The notes beneath the pieces were generated by a model that worked only from the letters and a program-made list of their open reading frames with translations, was not told the DNA's origin and ran no database searches. From Mycoplasmataceae bacterium (GTDB lineage Bacteria; Bacillota_I; Bacilli_A; Mycoplasmatales; Mycoplasmoidaceae): a DNA stretch of 51,079 bases. Location: NCBI GenBank assembly GCA_031281465.1, contig JAITFH010000015.1, positions 1 to 51,079 on the forward strand, read 5' to 3'. Of this stretch, positions 41,250 through 50,075 are shown piece after piece. Position numbers and translations under genes: made by a program. Every line of letters starts with the position of its first letter. Within the stretch, counting starts at the first letter, position 1.

Positions 41250-42092
41250 TTATCTACGAGTTGCTAAGAATATTCTGATAAGAACTCAGATTAAACCAAT
41301 TAAGTCTATTAAAAGTTTGTAACCAAAGATTAATGAATATCTAAAAGAAAGTTCACTATTAATAAATGCTTCAGATTTTTTAATAGAGCTGAAATCGAAA
41401 GCGATGTAAAGAATGAACAAAATACCTTCAAAACCAAAAATTAAAAATAAGAATGCATTTGAATTTAAAGCGTCTAAAATAGCACCATTACCAACTGCAG
41501 CAGCAACTATCACAACAATGAAAGTAATAAGCATTATCACAATATAAGCGATAGTAGCAATAAGAATGAATTTTCCTAAACCAATAGTAGCTTTTTTAGA
41601 TAACATAGTTCCAATAATTCCGGTAATAGCAAATATTAAACCACCAGCTAAGAATAATAACATTACATCTCTCATAATTTCGCTTGCTTCCGTAGATAAA
41701 CCTATTGCAAAAAATAAAATTCCAAAACCAATACCTTCAGCTACACTATAGAATACAATAGTAGTAATAATGGTTCCAATTCTTACAGTATTAATCTTTG
41801 CTCATACTACCATTGACATAATAAAAGAAACAATAATTAGCACTGCAGCAACTGCATACAAAATAATAATCGTAGTACCAGCTGAATCAGCAGAAAGATC
41901 TAAAACATTATTTAAAATAAAATATAAGATTCAAGAAAAAGCAAAAATTGCTAAAAAACAAACTCCGGCAACAATTAGACTTCTACTTAATAAGCTTGAT
42001 CTTTTTTGGGTAAGAATTTGCCCTTCTACGCCTACAGGTTTAACAACTTGTTCTGGAGAATTTGAGTTTGAAATCGGTTGAATTGGACTCAT
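41250..42092 (-). CDS. Bax inhibitor-1/YccA family membrane protein
   Basis: 280 residues with seven or so hydrophobic segments and a hydrophilic N-tail of about 35 residues (MSPIQPISNSNSPEQVV). The family pattern is visible in EGIGFGILFFAIGL, LAGGLIFAITGIIGTMLSKKAT and the C-terminal LYIAFDFSSIKKSEAFI...LIFGYKLLIDLIGLIWVLIRIF. The two Asp in AFDF and LLID correspond to the pH-sensing pair known for this family of calcium-leak channels. A TATAAT on the minus strand (42105-42110) lies 12 bases before the ATG. It forms an operon with the nuclease gene. Confidence 0.85.
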
Positions 42093-42193
42093 AATAATAA
42101 AAACATTATAACCCGTAATTGTGATTTTAGTCTGTTAAGGATAGCTTAGTAAGTCTAACAATTTTGTGAATGTTTTTCCCACAAAAACTTATC

Positions 42194-42595
42194 TTAAGAT
42201 TTAAGTTTGTTGAGCTCAATAACTCTTTCGAGTTTCTCGCTAGTTTCGTTAACCTTAGCTTCAATTCTAGCATTAAACTCAGCTTGTTGTTTATTAACCA
42301 CTTTTTGCTCAACTATAAACTCTTTCACTTCAGAATTAAATTTTTTCTGTTCAGTATTAACCGCTTTTTGTTCAACTATAAACTCTTTCACTTCAGAGTT
42401 AAATTTTTTCTGTTCAACATTAACTGCTCGTTGTTCATCAATAAACTTTAAGAGTATATCTTTGAGACTTTCGTCCCCACCTTTACCTTTTACTGGTACC
42501 TTTTCCATTTCTCTGAATTTGATTATATTCCCGTTATTTTCCGCAGGGTGTTGTGTAACTTTACCAATTACATCATACAATCTAATTTTTCCCAT
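42194..42595 (-). CDS. Coiled-coil protein with 21-residue repeats, CGCGG-element gene
   Basis: 133 residues. After a variable N-terminus and a KGKGG turn (about 37-41) comes ESLKDILLKF, then two and a half copies of a 21-residue unit (FIVEQKAVNTEQKKFNSEVKE), then IEAKVNETSEKLERVIELNKLKS. Heptad spacing indicates a parallel coiled coil. The protein at 44132 has a shorter middle unit, so copy number varies by unequal recombination. The start used here has its own AGGAGA site. The strong GGAGG and promoter element lie further up and lead to ATG 42653, which opens a 23-codon frame (to a TAG overlapping this start). The gene may be coupled to that short frame, or a frameshift may have split an original longer N-terminus. 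Confidence 0.75.
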   Translation of the reverse strand: MGKIRLYDVIGKVTQHPAENNGNIIKFREMEKVPVKGKGGDESLKDILLKFIDEQRAVNVEQKKFNSEVKEFIVEQKAVNTEQKKFNSEVKEFIVEQKVVNKQQAEFNARIEAKVNETSEKLERVIELNKLKS

Positions 42596-42653
42596 ATTTT
42601 TTATCTCCTATTGTGTTTGTTGTTTTGTGTTTATAGAATTTATAAAAATTCAT
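42583..42653 (-). CDS. Short leader frame MNFYKFYKHK... overlapping the coiled-coil gene
   Basis: ATG 42653 sits six bases after the strong TTGGAGGTC site and codes 23 residues, ending at a TAG that overlaps the start of the 42595 gene. Its beginning (MNFYKFYKHKTT) parallels MKFKLFKIKSKIT of the gene at 44132, where the frame runs on into the coiled coil. So it is either a leader peptide or the split N-terminus of the same protein. Confidence 0.45.
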
Positions 42654-42657
42654 TTTT

Positions 42658-42760
42658 GACCTCCAATAGTATATATTACCGCGTTTTTGGTCATTTACTT
42701 AAAAAATTTCAATTTTACAACCGAAAAAAAATTTTTTCGTTAAAGCAAAAAATGGAGGTC
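42658..42760 (-). repeat. Upstream cassette C with complementary ends
   Basis: On the minus strand it starts GACCTCCA (42753-42760) and ends TGGAGGTC (42658-42665), an exact 8-base complement. It contains the A/T palindrome CGAAAAAATTTTTTTTCG and the CGCGG element. Confidence 0.55.
42671..42704 (-). promoter_or_regulatory. CGCGG promoter element, copy C
   Basis: Minus strand TTTTAAG, nine bases, AAAAACGCGGTAAT, ATATAC. It differs from copies B and D by only one or two bases over more than 30. Confidence 0.75.
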
Positions 42761-42889
42761 TTTAAAATACCCCAGGTTCCAAAAAAGGTAGTTTTATCCA
42801 CTCAGTTTGGTTGATTTTTATAGTATTTATTAAACTCACTAAATCTATCTAAATTTCCACCAGGTTTAGCTAAAAGTTATAATTAGTAC

Positions 42890-43462
42890 ATGTTCACTAA
42901 TAAAACTCTAATTGAGGCTTTGCTTTTTATAAATGGAGACGAAGGAGTAGCGATAAGCGACATTAAAAAAATACTTAATGTTGAAACCGATGAAATCAAA
43001 GCTGTTGTTACTGAATTGCAAAAAAAATATATTGATGATGAAGAAAGTCCTTATACAATAAAGTTTTTTGGTTCAAAGTATTTTTTATTAACCAAACCGG
43101 AAATTAAACAATTAATTACTGAAAAAACTAACACAATGAATAAAAGAGTTAACGCTCTTTCTACCGCTCTAATAGAAAACCTAGCTATTATTGCTTACAC
43201 CCCAGATTGTACTTCAAGCAAAATAGCTTTTATTAGAAACAATGATCCTACCCCACAGTTAAAAAAATTATTGTCTCTTGGTTTGATTACCATTACTGGA
43301 CAAGGTACTGGTCCTGGTACACCTAATCTATATGCTGTAACTCCTAAATTTCACAATTTGTTGGGAATAAAGAATAATAGTCAATTGCCAAAAGTTGATT
43401 TCACTAAAATTATTGAAGAAAACGAAATCAATTTATTCCATGATTTAGAAGAGGAGCAATAA
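42890..43462 (+). CDS. scpB: Segregation and condensation protein B
   Basis: 190 residues, usual size. ScpB binds the kleisin ScpA and bridges SMC in chromosome segregation. Two winged-helix domains are visible: the first with LIEALLFINGDEGVAISDIKKIL, the second with ALIENLAIIAYTPDCTSSKIAFIRN and KKLLSLGLITITGQGTGPGTPNLYAVTPKF. In the usual family this strand reads GRxxxPGRPxLYxxT. TATAAT at 42878-42883 lies six bases before the ATG, so the message is leaderless. scpA is not next to it, unlike in many bacteria. A basic protein gene follows after one base. Confidence 0.93.
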   Translation: MFTNKTLIEALLFINGDEGVAISDIKKILNVETDEIKAVVTELQKKYIDDEESPYTIKFFGSKYFLLTKPEIKQLITEKTNTMNKRVNALSTALIENLAIIAYTPDCTSSKIAFIRNNDPTPQLKKLLSLGLITITGQGTGPGTPNLYAVTPKFHNLLGIKNNSQLPKVDFTKIIEENEINLFHDLEEEQ

Positions 43463-43463
43463 T

Positions 43464-43931
43464 ATGGCTATTAAACCAAAAGGTATGAATAAACCGACTT
43501 CGCTTGCAGCAACTAAGAAAAATAAAAAACCTACTTCGCTTGCTGCAACCAAATCTGGTGAACAATATAAAAATATTAAAAGTATTAGGGATGCAAAAAG
43601 CGCTCCCTTAACTCTAAAAAAAATTGCAAAAACTATTATCGCTGAAGGAGCTATTGCTAACCGCGGAGATGATGGAAGTTTAGAAACTGGTTTTGAAAAG
43701 AACCCTACTGTTGATTCTAAGAAAGAAATTACCCCAGATATTTTTAAAAAAGATGCTTTAAAAAACAAAGACCTTTTTTCTTTAAAAGCGACTGAAGCAC
43801 AGAAAGAGTCTTTTTACCAAACAAAAAAAGTTGATGAATCAAAATCCAAAACACTAAATGGAATGTATTCAAGAACAGGTGCTAAACCAGCTGAATTCAC
43901 AAAAGACATTTTCTCTAAAAAGAACTCTTAG
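43464..43931 (+). CDS. Lys-rich, probably disordered protein coupled to scpB
   Basis: 155 residues, no TGA codons, no signal or membrane segment. The start has two copies of KPTSLAATK (residues 10-30), a small tandem repeat. The rest is rich in Lys, Ser, Thr and Asp with few hydrophobic residues. It begins one base after the scpB stop, with a ribosome site (GAGGAG) inside the end of scpB, so expression is coupled. I do not recognise it. The position suggests a link to chromosome segregation or DNA binding, but only from context. Confidence 0.7.
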   Translation: MAIKPKGMNKPTSLAATKKNKKPTSLAATKSGEQYKNIKSIRDAKSAPLTLKKIAKTIIAEGAIANRGDDGSLETGFEKNPTVDSKKEITPDIFKKDALKNKDLFSLKATEAQKESFYQTKKVDESKSKTLNGMYSRTGAKPAEFTKDIFSKKNS

Positions 43932-43998
43932 AGGAACATTTAACAAATAAAATAGGTTCAAAAAGATTGGATATTTCGGACTGTGAGTCATTTTAAAA

Positions 43999-44126
43999 AC
44001 CTCCATTTTTCGCTTCAAAGAAAAATTTTTTTCTTGCAACTTAATATATTACATATATTACTTTCCATTTTTAAAAAATTTTTTAAGTAAATGGCCAAAA
44101 ACGCGGTAATATATACTATTGGAGGT
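43999..44126 (+). repeat. Upstream cassette D with complementary ends
   Basis: It begins ACCTCCA (43999-44005) and ends TGGAGGT (44120-44126). It contains AAGAAAAATTTTTTTCTT (44018-44035), an A/T palindrome at the same relative place as in cassettes B and C, and the CGCGG element. Confidence 0.55.
44081..44115 (+). promoter_or_regulatory. CGCGG promoter element, copy D
   Basis: TTTTAAG at 44081-44087, nine bases, AAAAACGCGGTAAT, then ATATA. The strong TTGGAGGTC ribosome site follows at once, seven bases before ATG 44132. Confidence 0.75.
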
Positions 44127-44131
44127 CAAAA

Positions 44132-44518
44132 ATGAAATTTAAGTTATTTAAAATAAAATCAAAAATTACCCTAGTACCCACTAAAGACAACGGGTATATA
44201 ATGGCAAACGAAGAATTGGAGAAAGAGTTAATGAAAGGTAAAGGTGGAGGTGGCGGAGACGGAAGTCTTAAAGATATACTCTTAAAGTTTATTGATGAAC
44301 AACGAGCAGTTAATGTTGAACAGAAAAAATTTAATTCTGAAGTGAAAGAGTTTATGGGTGATCAAAAAAAATTCAACTATGAAGTAAAAGAGTTTATAGT
44401 TGAGCAAAAAGTGGTTAATAAACAACAAGCTGAGTTTAACACTAGAATTGAAGCTAAGGTTAACGAAACTAGTGAGAAACTTGAAAATGTTATCAAGCTT
44501 AACAAACTTAAAGCTTAA
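44132..44518 (+). CDS. Coiled-coil protein with repeats, CGCGG-element gene
   Basis: 128 residues. The N-terminus is MKFKLFKIKSKIT; a Gly run KGKGGGGGDG (about 35-45) leads to SLKDILLKFIDEQRAVNVEQKKFNSEVKEF. Next is a 14-residue shortened unit (MGDQKKFNYEVKEF), a full unit, and the shared tail SEKLENVIKLNKLKA. It is very close to the protein at 42194-42595 over the C-terminal 85 residues, while the first 35 differ. The ribosome site is strong and properly spaced, so this copy shows what the regulon genes look like when intact. No membrane segment is seen; oligomerisation through the coiled coil is expected. Confidence 0.78.
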   Translation: MKFKLFKIKSKITLVPTKDNGYIMANEELEKELMKGKGGGGGDGSLKDILLKFIDEQRAVNVEQKKFNSEVKEFMGDQKKFNYEVKEFIVEQKVVNKQQAEFNTRIEAKVNETSEKLENVIKLNKLKA

Positions 44519-44630
44519 GAATAACACTTCAAATTTAGATTTTCGGTGTTATTAAAACAAGTCTTTCTGTAATTGCATATAGGAGCAAAACCATTGTTAA
44601 ATACAACCGATATAGCCACCAAATATTATG

Positions 44631-44651
44631 CTTAGTATACTAAGATATAAT
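44631..44651 (+). promoter_or_regulatory. Promoter with 14-base palindrome before the HAD gene
   Basis: CTTAGTATACTAAG (44631-44644) is a perfect palindrome. One base later comes TATAAT (44646-44651), nine bases before the ATG at 44661. This is an operator-like arrangement. Confidence 0.55.
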
Positions 44652-44660
44652 GGTGAATAT

Positions 44661-45476
44661 ATGATTAAGGCTGTTTTGTTTGATGTTGGCGGAACACTTT
44701 TTGATAGTAAAAGCAAAGATAAAAAAAAGCACGCAGCAAAAGAGTTTTTAAACTATTTAATACTACATGGAATTAATTTAAAAATTACTCCAGATGAATT
44801 TATAAAACTATATAAAAAAGGTTCAAAAGCATTTAAATCTCACTCCACTCAAAATGGAAATTTCGATGTACAACCATATGATTTGTTTGTTAAGTGAGTT
44901 TTTGCAGACAAAAAGTTAACTGAACAACAATTAAAAACATTAAAAATTATTGCTAACAACGCTTTAAATATCTATAAAATTAATGCTGGAGGAAGTTTAA
45001 AGAAAAATCTCCAAGCATCTCTAAAAAGACTAAGATTAATGAAAATAAAAATGGGAATTATTTCTAACACCGACAGTCTTAATTATGTAACTCTAAGATT
45101 AATTAAGTCTGGTATATATAAATACTTTGAACCAAACTGTATATATTTATCCGCTGTATCTCAAACCCGTAAACCCGATCCAGATATTTTCTTAGAAGCA
45201 TGTCGTGATTTACACGCATTACCTTCTGAAACTGTATATATTGGAGATACAATAAGCCGTGATGTAGTTGGCTCTAGAAATGCTAACTTTTTAGCTTCTA
45301 TCCGAGTAGATAATGAAAGAATTAAGTCAAGTGATGTAAAGTTAAAAATTCAAGAAGAGATTGATACTAAATATGTAATCCGTAGTGTGTCACAAATTCC
45401 AGCAATGATTAAACAAATAGAATTAGAAAATGGAAAAAAACCAAGAAAGTTTTTAACTATTAAAAAAACCAAATAA
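44661..45476 (+). CDS. HAD-superfamily hydrolase
   Basis: 271 residues from ATG 44661. An ATG 33 bases upstream overlaps the promoter and is unlikely. Motif I is FDVGGTLFD near residues 6-15, with Gly in place of the second Asp, as in many HAD-IA proteins. A cap of helices follows, then motif II IISNTD (near 132), Lys of motif III in TRKPDPDIF, and motif IV YIGDTISRDVVGS (near 195-208). The lost second Asp may mean weak or altered phosphatase activity. The substrate cannot be told. The gene ends directly against the end of convergent glf. Confidence 0.88.
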
Positions 45477-46571
45477 TTATTTTTGGTATTTACTACTAAT
45501 TTCTTGAACTACTTGAAAAGCTTGAGTAATAATTTTGTCCATATCTAAATATTTGTAGGTTCCAATTCTTCCTGCAAAATAAATATTAGGGCATTTTTCT
45601 TTTATTTCAGTAGCATATTTATTGTATAGTGCTTCCGAAGCAGAAAGTGGATATAACGGTAGATTTGTACCGTCATAATGACAAGGTTGTTCGTAAACTA
45701 CAAATTCTTTCTCAGTAGGGTTTACTTTGTTGTAGTAGATATTGAAATTATTTTTTCTAGTAATTGTAGGATGTGCTGGTAAATTAACTACTGCTGTTTC
45801 ATATTCTCATGTTTCTTCTTTGGTTTCAAACTTCATACTACGGTAAGGAAGTTTTCCATATTTGTAATCTAATATTGCATCAACCGAACCTGTGTAAACA
45901 ACAACATTATCTTCGCTTAGTGATAACACTTGTTCAGTGATGTCTGAATTAAAGTTTATCTTAATATCTTTGCTCATGTTTTTAAACAAATCCTCGTAAC
46001 TTTTTTCTGGTACACTAACATATTTCTCTCAAGGAAAATAGTTTTTTTCATCCGTAGATAATAATTTGATACGATTAATGATAGAAGTATCAATTTTATC
46101 TACAGGTAAGTCTCACATCTTTTGGCTGTAATTAACAAAATTGTTATTTCATATTCATTCGCCAAGAGTTTTATCAAGTTCTATTAGTTGTTGTAAAGTA
46201 ATTATTCTAGGTAAAGTTGTTAGTTTTTCTAAAATTGGTGAAGCATCAATGTTTAGATGTTTACAAATAGTTTTGATGGAAGTGGAGTTAATAGGAAATT
46301 CGTATTCGATACCATCAACAGAAACTTTAATGTAACATTCAATGGGTTTCATTTTTTCATATTTATTAACAAAGTTCCATACTTCTTCGTTTGAGGTGTG
46401 GAAAAAATGTGGACCATATGTGTGAACTACTTTTCCATCAATAACTTGATCTAAACATCCACCGCCTATAACATCTTTTTTCTCGTAGATTTCTACATCA
46501 AATCCTTTATCCTTTAATAATCTAGCAACGGTTAAACCGCTTAATCCTGCTCCAACAATCTTAACTTTCAT
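45477..46571 (-). CDS. glf: UDP-galactopyranose mutase
   Basis: 364 residues, typical length. This FAD enzyme turns UDP-galactopyranose into UDP-galactofuranose. The FAD-binding start MKVKIVGAGLSGLTVARLLKDKG and EIYEKKDVIGGGCLD are clear. HTYGPHFFHTSNEEVW (near 58-73) is the family signature. YFPWEKYVSVPEKSYEDLF and EQPCHYDGTNLPLYPL in the substrate region, and FAGRIGTYKYLDMDKIITQAF near the end, are also family-typical. A TATAAT on the minus strand lies about 12 bases before the ATG. It implies galactofuranose in a glycolipid or capsule, as known for some mycoplasmas. No glycosyltransferase is adjacent. Confidence 0.95.
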
Positions 46572-46725
46572 GTATGAAAGCATTATATATGTATAGGTAA
46601 AACTACGTTTAAAATATAGGTTTAAAGTTTCGCAGTTATTTTTTCGCATTTACAGTTGTAAAATGCTATAAAAAGTTTGCAAGTAAAGTTGCTATATAGC
46701 TATAAAAAGATAGCTTTAAAACAAA

Positions 46726-48000
46726 CTAAATCAACTTAACCGGAAAGAAAACCTTTTTATCATTAACAATCATTTTCTCTCCGTTACAAATTAGCAAAGA
46801 ATATTCTATTTTATCTTCTAAAGATTTTAACAAACTAAAGTTTTTGAACATCGAAAAAGAAAGAGAACTAGTTTTTTTAATTTCTATAGGGTATAGTTTA
46901 AAATTACTCTCGATAATCAAATCTATTTCTTTAAGTGCGTAATTATCCTTAACTTCTAAAGATAAACTTTGTTTACTACGGATTCAGTACATGTACATGT
47001 CTTTGTTTAAACCATTATTTAAGAAAGATTTAGTGATTTCATTAACAACATAAGTTTCGTAAAAACTTCCAGCAAGATAACTAGTTTCAAGTGCTTCTTT
47101 AGTAGGAATGTTAGATAAATATGCTGCTAATCCAGTGTCAGCGAAATAAATTTTTTGTCTTTTTATGATTCTATTTATCAAATTATTATTAAATGGTTGA
47201 ATCGTATAAACTAAACCGGTTTGTTTTAAAACATTAAATCATTTTTCTGCTGTTTCTATACGAATGTCGTTATCTTTAGCCAGTTCACTAATTATTAATT
47301 CTTGTCCAGTTCGTACTGCGACAGTGGAAATAAAACGTTTAAATTTTATGGTATCTTTTATATCAACGATTTCTTTTACATCTTTCTCAATATAAGTAAC
47401 AACATAACTTGCATAATATCTTTCTCGGTTGAGGTTTTTGTTTGCAACAACTTCTGGAAAAAAACCTCGAAAGATATTGTAAAAAACATCCCTAGAATCT
47501 AAAGGTTGAGTGTTCTTTTTCTTTAAAAATTCTTCATTTGGAATAAAAGGTAATTCGTCTTGGTTGTTAATTTCGCTTTCTGAAAGAGGAGACATTTCTA
47601 TTACCGAAACTATTCCAGCTAATGATTCTTTTGTACCTTTCATAACGTTAATTTTCTGACTTCCTGTAAGAAAATACATCCCACAACTTTTTTCTTTATT
47701 GGTTAGTCTTTGTTTGTCTACAACAACTTTTATTTGGTTAAATAAACCTGGAGCTTCTTGTATTTCGTCAATAATAATGGGAAATTTATAGTTATTAAGA
47801 AAACCTATTGGATCAGAATTAGCAAACTCTTTTAAGTTTAAATCTTTTAAGTTTATATGTTCGTTAGCTAAGATATCTCCATCCTCTTTTAAAACGTGTA
47901 AAAGAGTAGATTTTCCTACTTGCCTGGCACCAGTTAAAATTACAACCGGAAAGTTTTTAGCATCATCTATAATAGTTTTCTTCAAAGTTCTACTAAGCAC
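46726..48000 (-). CDS. AAA ATPase with DUF4143 domain
   Basis: 424 residues from a GTG start. Walker A TGARQVGKST lies at residues 23-32, Walker B FPIIIDEIQEAP near 72-83, and sensor-like YFLTGSQ near 108. The ATPase core is followed by the winged-helix/DUF4143 part (FADTGLAAYLS, SFYETYVVNEI). The C-terminus keeps a PD-(D/E)XK-like nuclease signature: EIDLIIE and LYPIEIKKTSSLS. This family is widespread and often strain-specific; roles in DNA or defence have been suggested, none secure. A hairpin (48011-48048) lies just upstream. Confidence 0.88.
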
Positions 48001-48278
48001 AAAAAGATGATATGCTTTTTCTACTAGTCGAATAGTAAAAAAAGCATAAATTATGATTTGTTTGTTTTAAAACCTATAAGTTATGAGGTATGCTACTGCT
48101 GACATAGTTCAAGGCTATTTCAGGAAGTAAAACGGTTAAAAAAGCGCTATTTTTGTCCTATTAACTCAAAATTTCCCACTATCAGCAATACATTATTTAT
48201 TGCTGTAAAACTGGAAAGTAAATTAGATTAATAAATTTTTATTAGGCAGTATAATTTCGGCATTAAAAGGATAAAACT
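48001..48278. other. Intergenic region between divergent genes
   Basis: 278 bases separating the AAA ATPase (-) and superoxide reductase (+) genes. A large hairpin lies at 48011-48048. The superoxide reductase promoter TATAAT is at 48250-48255. No gene is seen. Confidence 0.5.
48011..48048. repeat. 16-bp inverted repeat upstream of the AAA ATPase gene
   Basis: Arms 48011-48026 and 48033-48048 (TATGCTTTTTCTACTA with TAGTAAAAAAAGCATA, one mismatch) around a 6-base loop. It ends 10 bases from the GTG start, so it would be an operator or leader hairpin. Confidence 0.6.
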
Positions 48279-48662
48279 ATGCAAGAAATAAAAATTTATA
48301 AATGTGAAAAATGTGGGAAAATTGTTATAGAGTTACAAACAAGTTCAGCAAGCGTAGTATGTTGCGGAGAGAAAATGAAAAAATTCTGTGTTAATACTAA
48401 TAATGGTAGTACTGAGAAACATGTACCTTGTATTGTGTCCGAAAAACAAAATGCTATCACTATGCAAGTTGGGGAAATAAAACACGATATGTCTGAAGCT
48501 CATTTTATTAATTGAATAGGTGCATTCAATGAAAACGAGTGGATAATAAAATGATTAAAACCAAACAATCAACCTGAAGCTACTTTCTTAAATTTAAATA
48601 AAGAAACAGAAATATATGAGATGTGTAATATACATGGACTATGAAAAGTTAAAATTAATTAA
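48279..48662 (+). CDS. Superoxide reductase (desulfoferrodoxin, 2Fe type)
   Basis: 127 residues. Residues 1-36 form a desulforedoxin-like centre with Cys 9, 12, 28 and 29 (CEKC and VCC). The catalytic domain has the His4Cys iron site: EKHVP with His 48, [11 protein letters not shown] with His 69 and 75, and CNIHGLW with Cys 116 and His 119. The key Glu 46 and Lys 47 are also present. Numbering agrees almost exactly with characterised desulfoferrodoxins. The enzyme reduces superoxide to peroxide without making oxygen, which suits anaerobes. It has a TATAAT at 48250-48255 and an AAAGGA ribosome site, unlike most neighbours. tuf follows on the same strand with its own promoter. Confidence 0.95.
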
Positions 48663-48768
48663 TAACTAGATTTAAAAAATTTTACCTCAGTATTTGCTGC
48701 TCTCAAAATGTAAAAAATCAACCATTAACTAAGTTAAAAAAATATCTTACTAATTTTTCCAAACAATA

Positions 48769-48774
48769 TATAAT
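48769..48774 (+). promoter_or_regulatory. -10 box of tuf
   Basis: TATAAT 22 bases before the ATG, leaving room for the AGAGGA ribosome site. tuf is one of the few genes here with a normal leader. Confidence 0.55.
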
Positions 48775-48796
48775 AACCTCATTAAAAGAGGAAAAA

Positions 48797-49981
48797 ATGG
48801 CAAAAGAAAAATTCAACCGTAGCAAACCACACGTAAACATTGGAACAATAGGACATATTGACCATGGTAAAACAACATTAACTGCAGCAATCTGTACTTA
48901 TTTATCTAAACAAGGATTAGCTGAAGCAAAAAAATATGACCAAATTGATGCCCACCCAGAAGAAAAAGCTCGTGGAATTACAATTAACACAGCTCACGTT
49001 GAATATGAGACTGCTGCTCGTCACTATGCTCACGTTGATTGTCCAGGACATGCTGATTATGTAAAAAACATGATTACTGGTGCTGCTCAAATGGATGGTG
49101 CTATTCTAGTTGTTGCTGCTTCTGATGGAGCAATGCCTCAAACTCGTGAACACATTCTTTTAGCTGGTCAAGTTGGAGTTCCTCGTATCGTTGTATTTAT
49201 TAACAAATGTGATGTTGTTACTGATGTTGAAATTCAAGAATTAGTTGAAATGGAAATCCGTGATTTACTTTCATCTTATGGATTTGATGGTGACAACGCT
49301 CCAGTTATTAAAGGTTCTGCATTAGGATGTTTAAATGGTGAAAAAGAATGAGAAGCTAAAGTTCAAGAATTAATGGATGCTGTTGATAGCTATATCCCAA
49401 CTCCAGTTCGTGAAGTTGATAAACCTTTCTTATTAGCTATTGAAGAAGTTTTCACTATTACTGGTCGTGGAACAGTTGTTACAGGAAGAGTTGAACGTGG
49501 AGCTGTTAAATTAAACGAAAACGTTGAAATCGTTGGTTTAAAACCTACAAAAACTACTGTTGTTACTGGAATCGAAATGTTCCGTAAAGAATTAGATCGT
49601 GCTGAAGCTGGTGATAACGCTGGTATCTTATTACGTGGTGTTGATAAAAACGATGTTGAACGTGGACAAGTTGTTTGTAAACCTGCATCAATTAAACCAT
49701 ACAAAAAATTCGTTGCTCAAGTTTATGCTCTTAAAAAAGAAGAAGGTGGACGTCACACTCCATTCTTCAATGGATATAGACCACAATTCTACTTCCGTAC
49801 TACAGACGTTACTGGTGCTGTAACATTAAAACAAGGTGTTGAAATGGTTATGCCTGGAGATAACGTAGAATTAACTATTGAATTATTAGTTCCAGTAGCT
49901 ATTGAAAAAGATACTAAATTCTCTATTCGTGAAGGTGGTAGAACAGTTGGTGCTGGTACTATCGTAACAATTATTGAATAG
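48797..49981 (+). CDS. tuf: Elongation factor Tu
   Basis: 394 residues, full length. It brings aminoacyl-tRNA to the ribosome. The G-domain motifs are [34 protein letters not shown] and GSALG; domains 2 and 3 follow ([34 protein letters not shown]). One Trp is TGA-coded. The first G motif reads GHIDHGKTT instead of GHVDHGKTT, a conservative change seen in some lineages. The codon use is more regular than in neighbouring genes, as expected for high expression. Confidence 0.98.
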
Positions 49982-50075
49982 TTTTAAAAACGATAGAAAC
50001 TAGAGTTAATAGGGACTAGGTTAGGTTCTGAATAGCTTAGGTGAAAATAAAGTTTATAATTACTTATATACATAC

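Noticed and set aside
44220-44260. Second double-glycine leader (MANEELEKELMKGKGG) inside the 44132 protein
   Set aside because: The position -4 residue is Gly rather than hydrophobic, the ATG is internal without a ribosome site, and what follows is a coiled coil rather than a peptide.
44628-44660. Earlier HAD start at 44628
   Set aside because: It overlaps the palindrome and the TATAAT; the HAD motif begins right after the ATG at 44661.
46572-46649. N-terminal extension of glf (MRKNNCETL...)
   Set aside because: The Rossmann motif starts at 46571, and a TATAAT lies within the extension.
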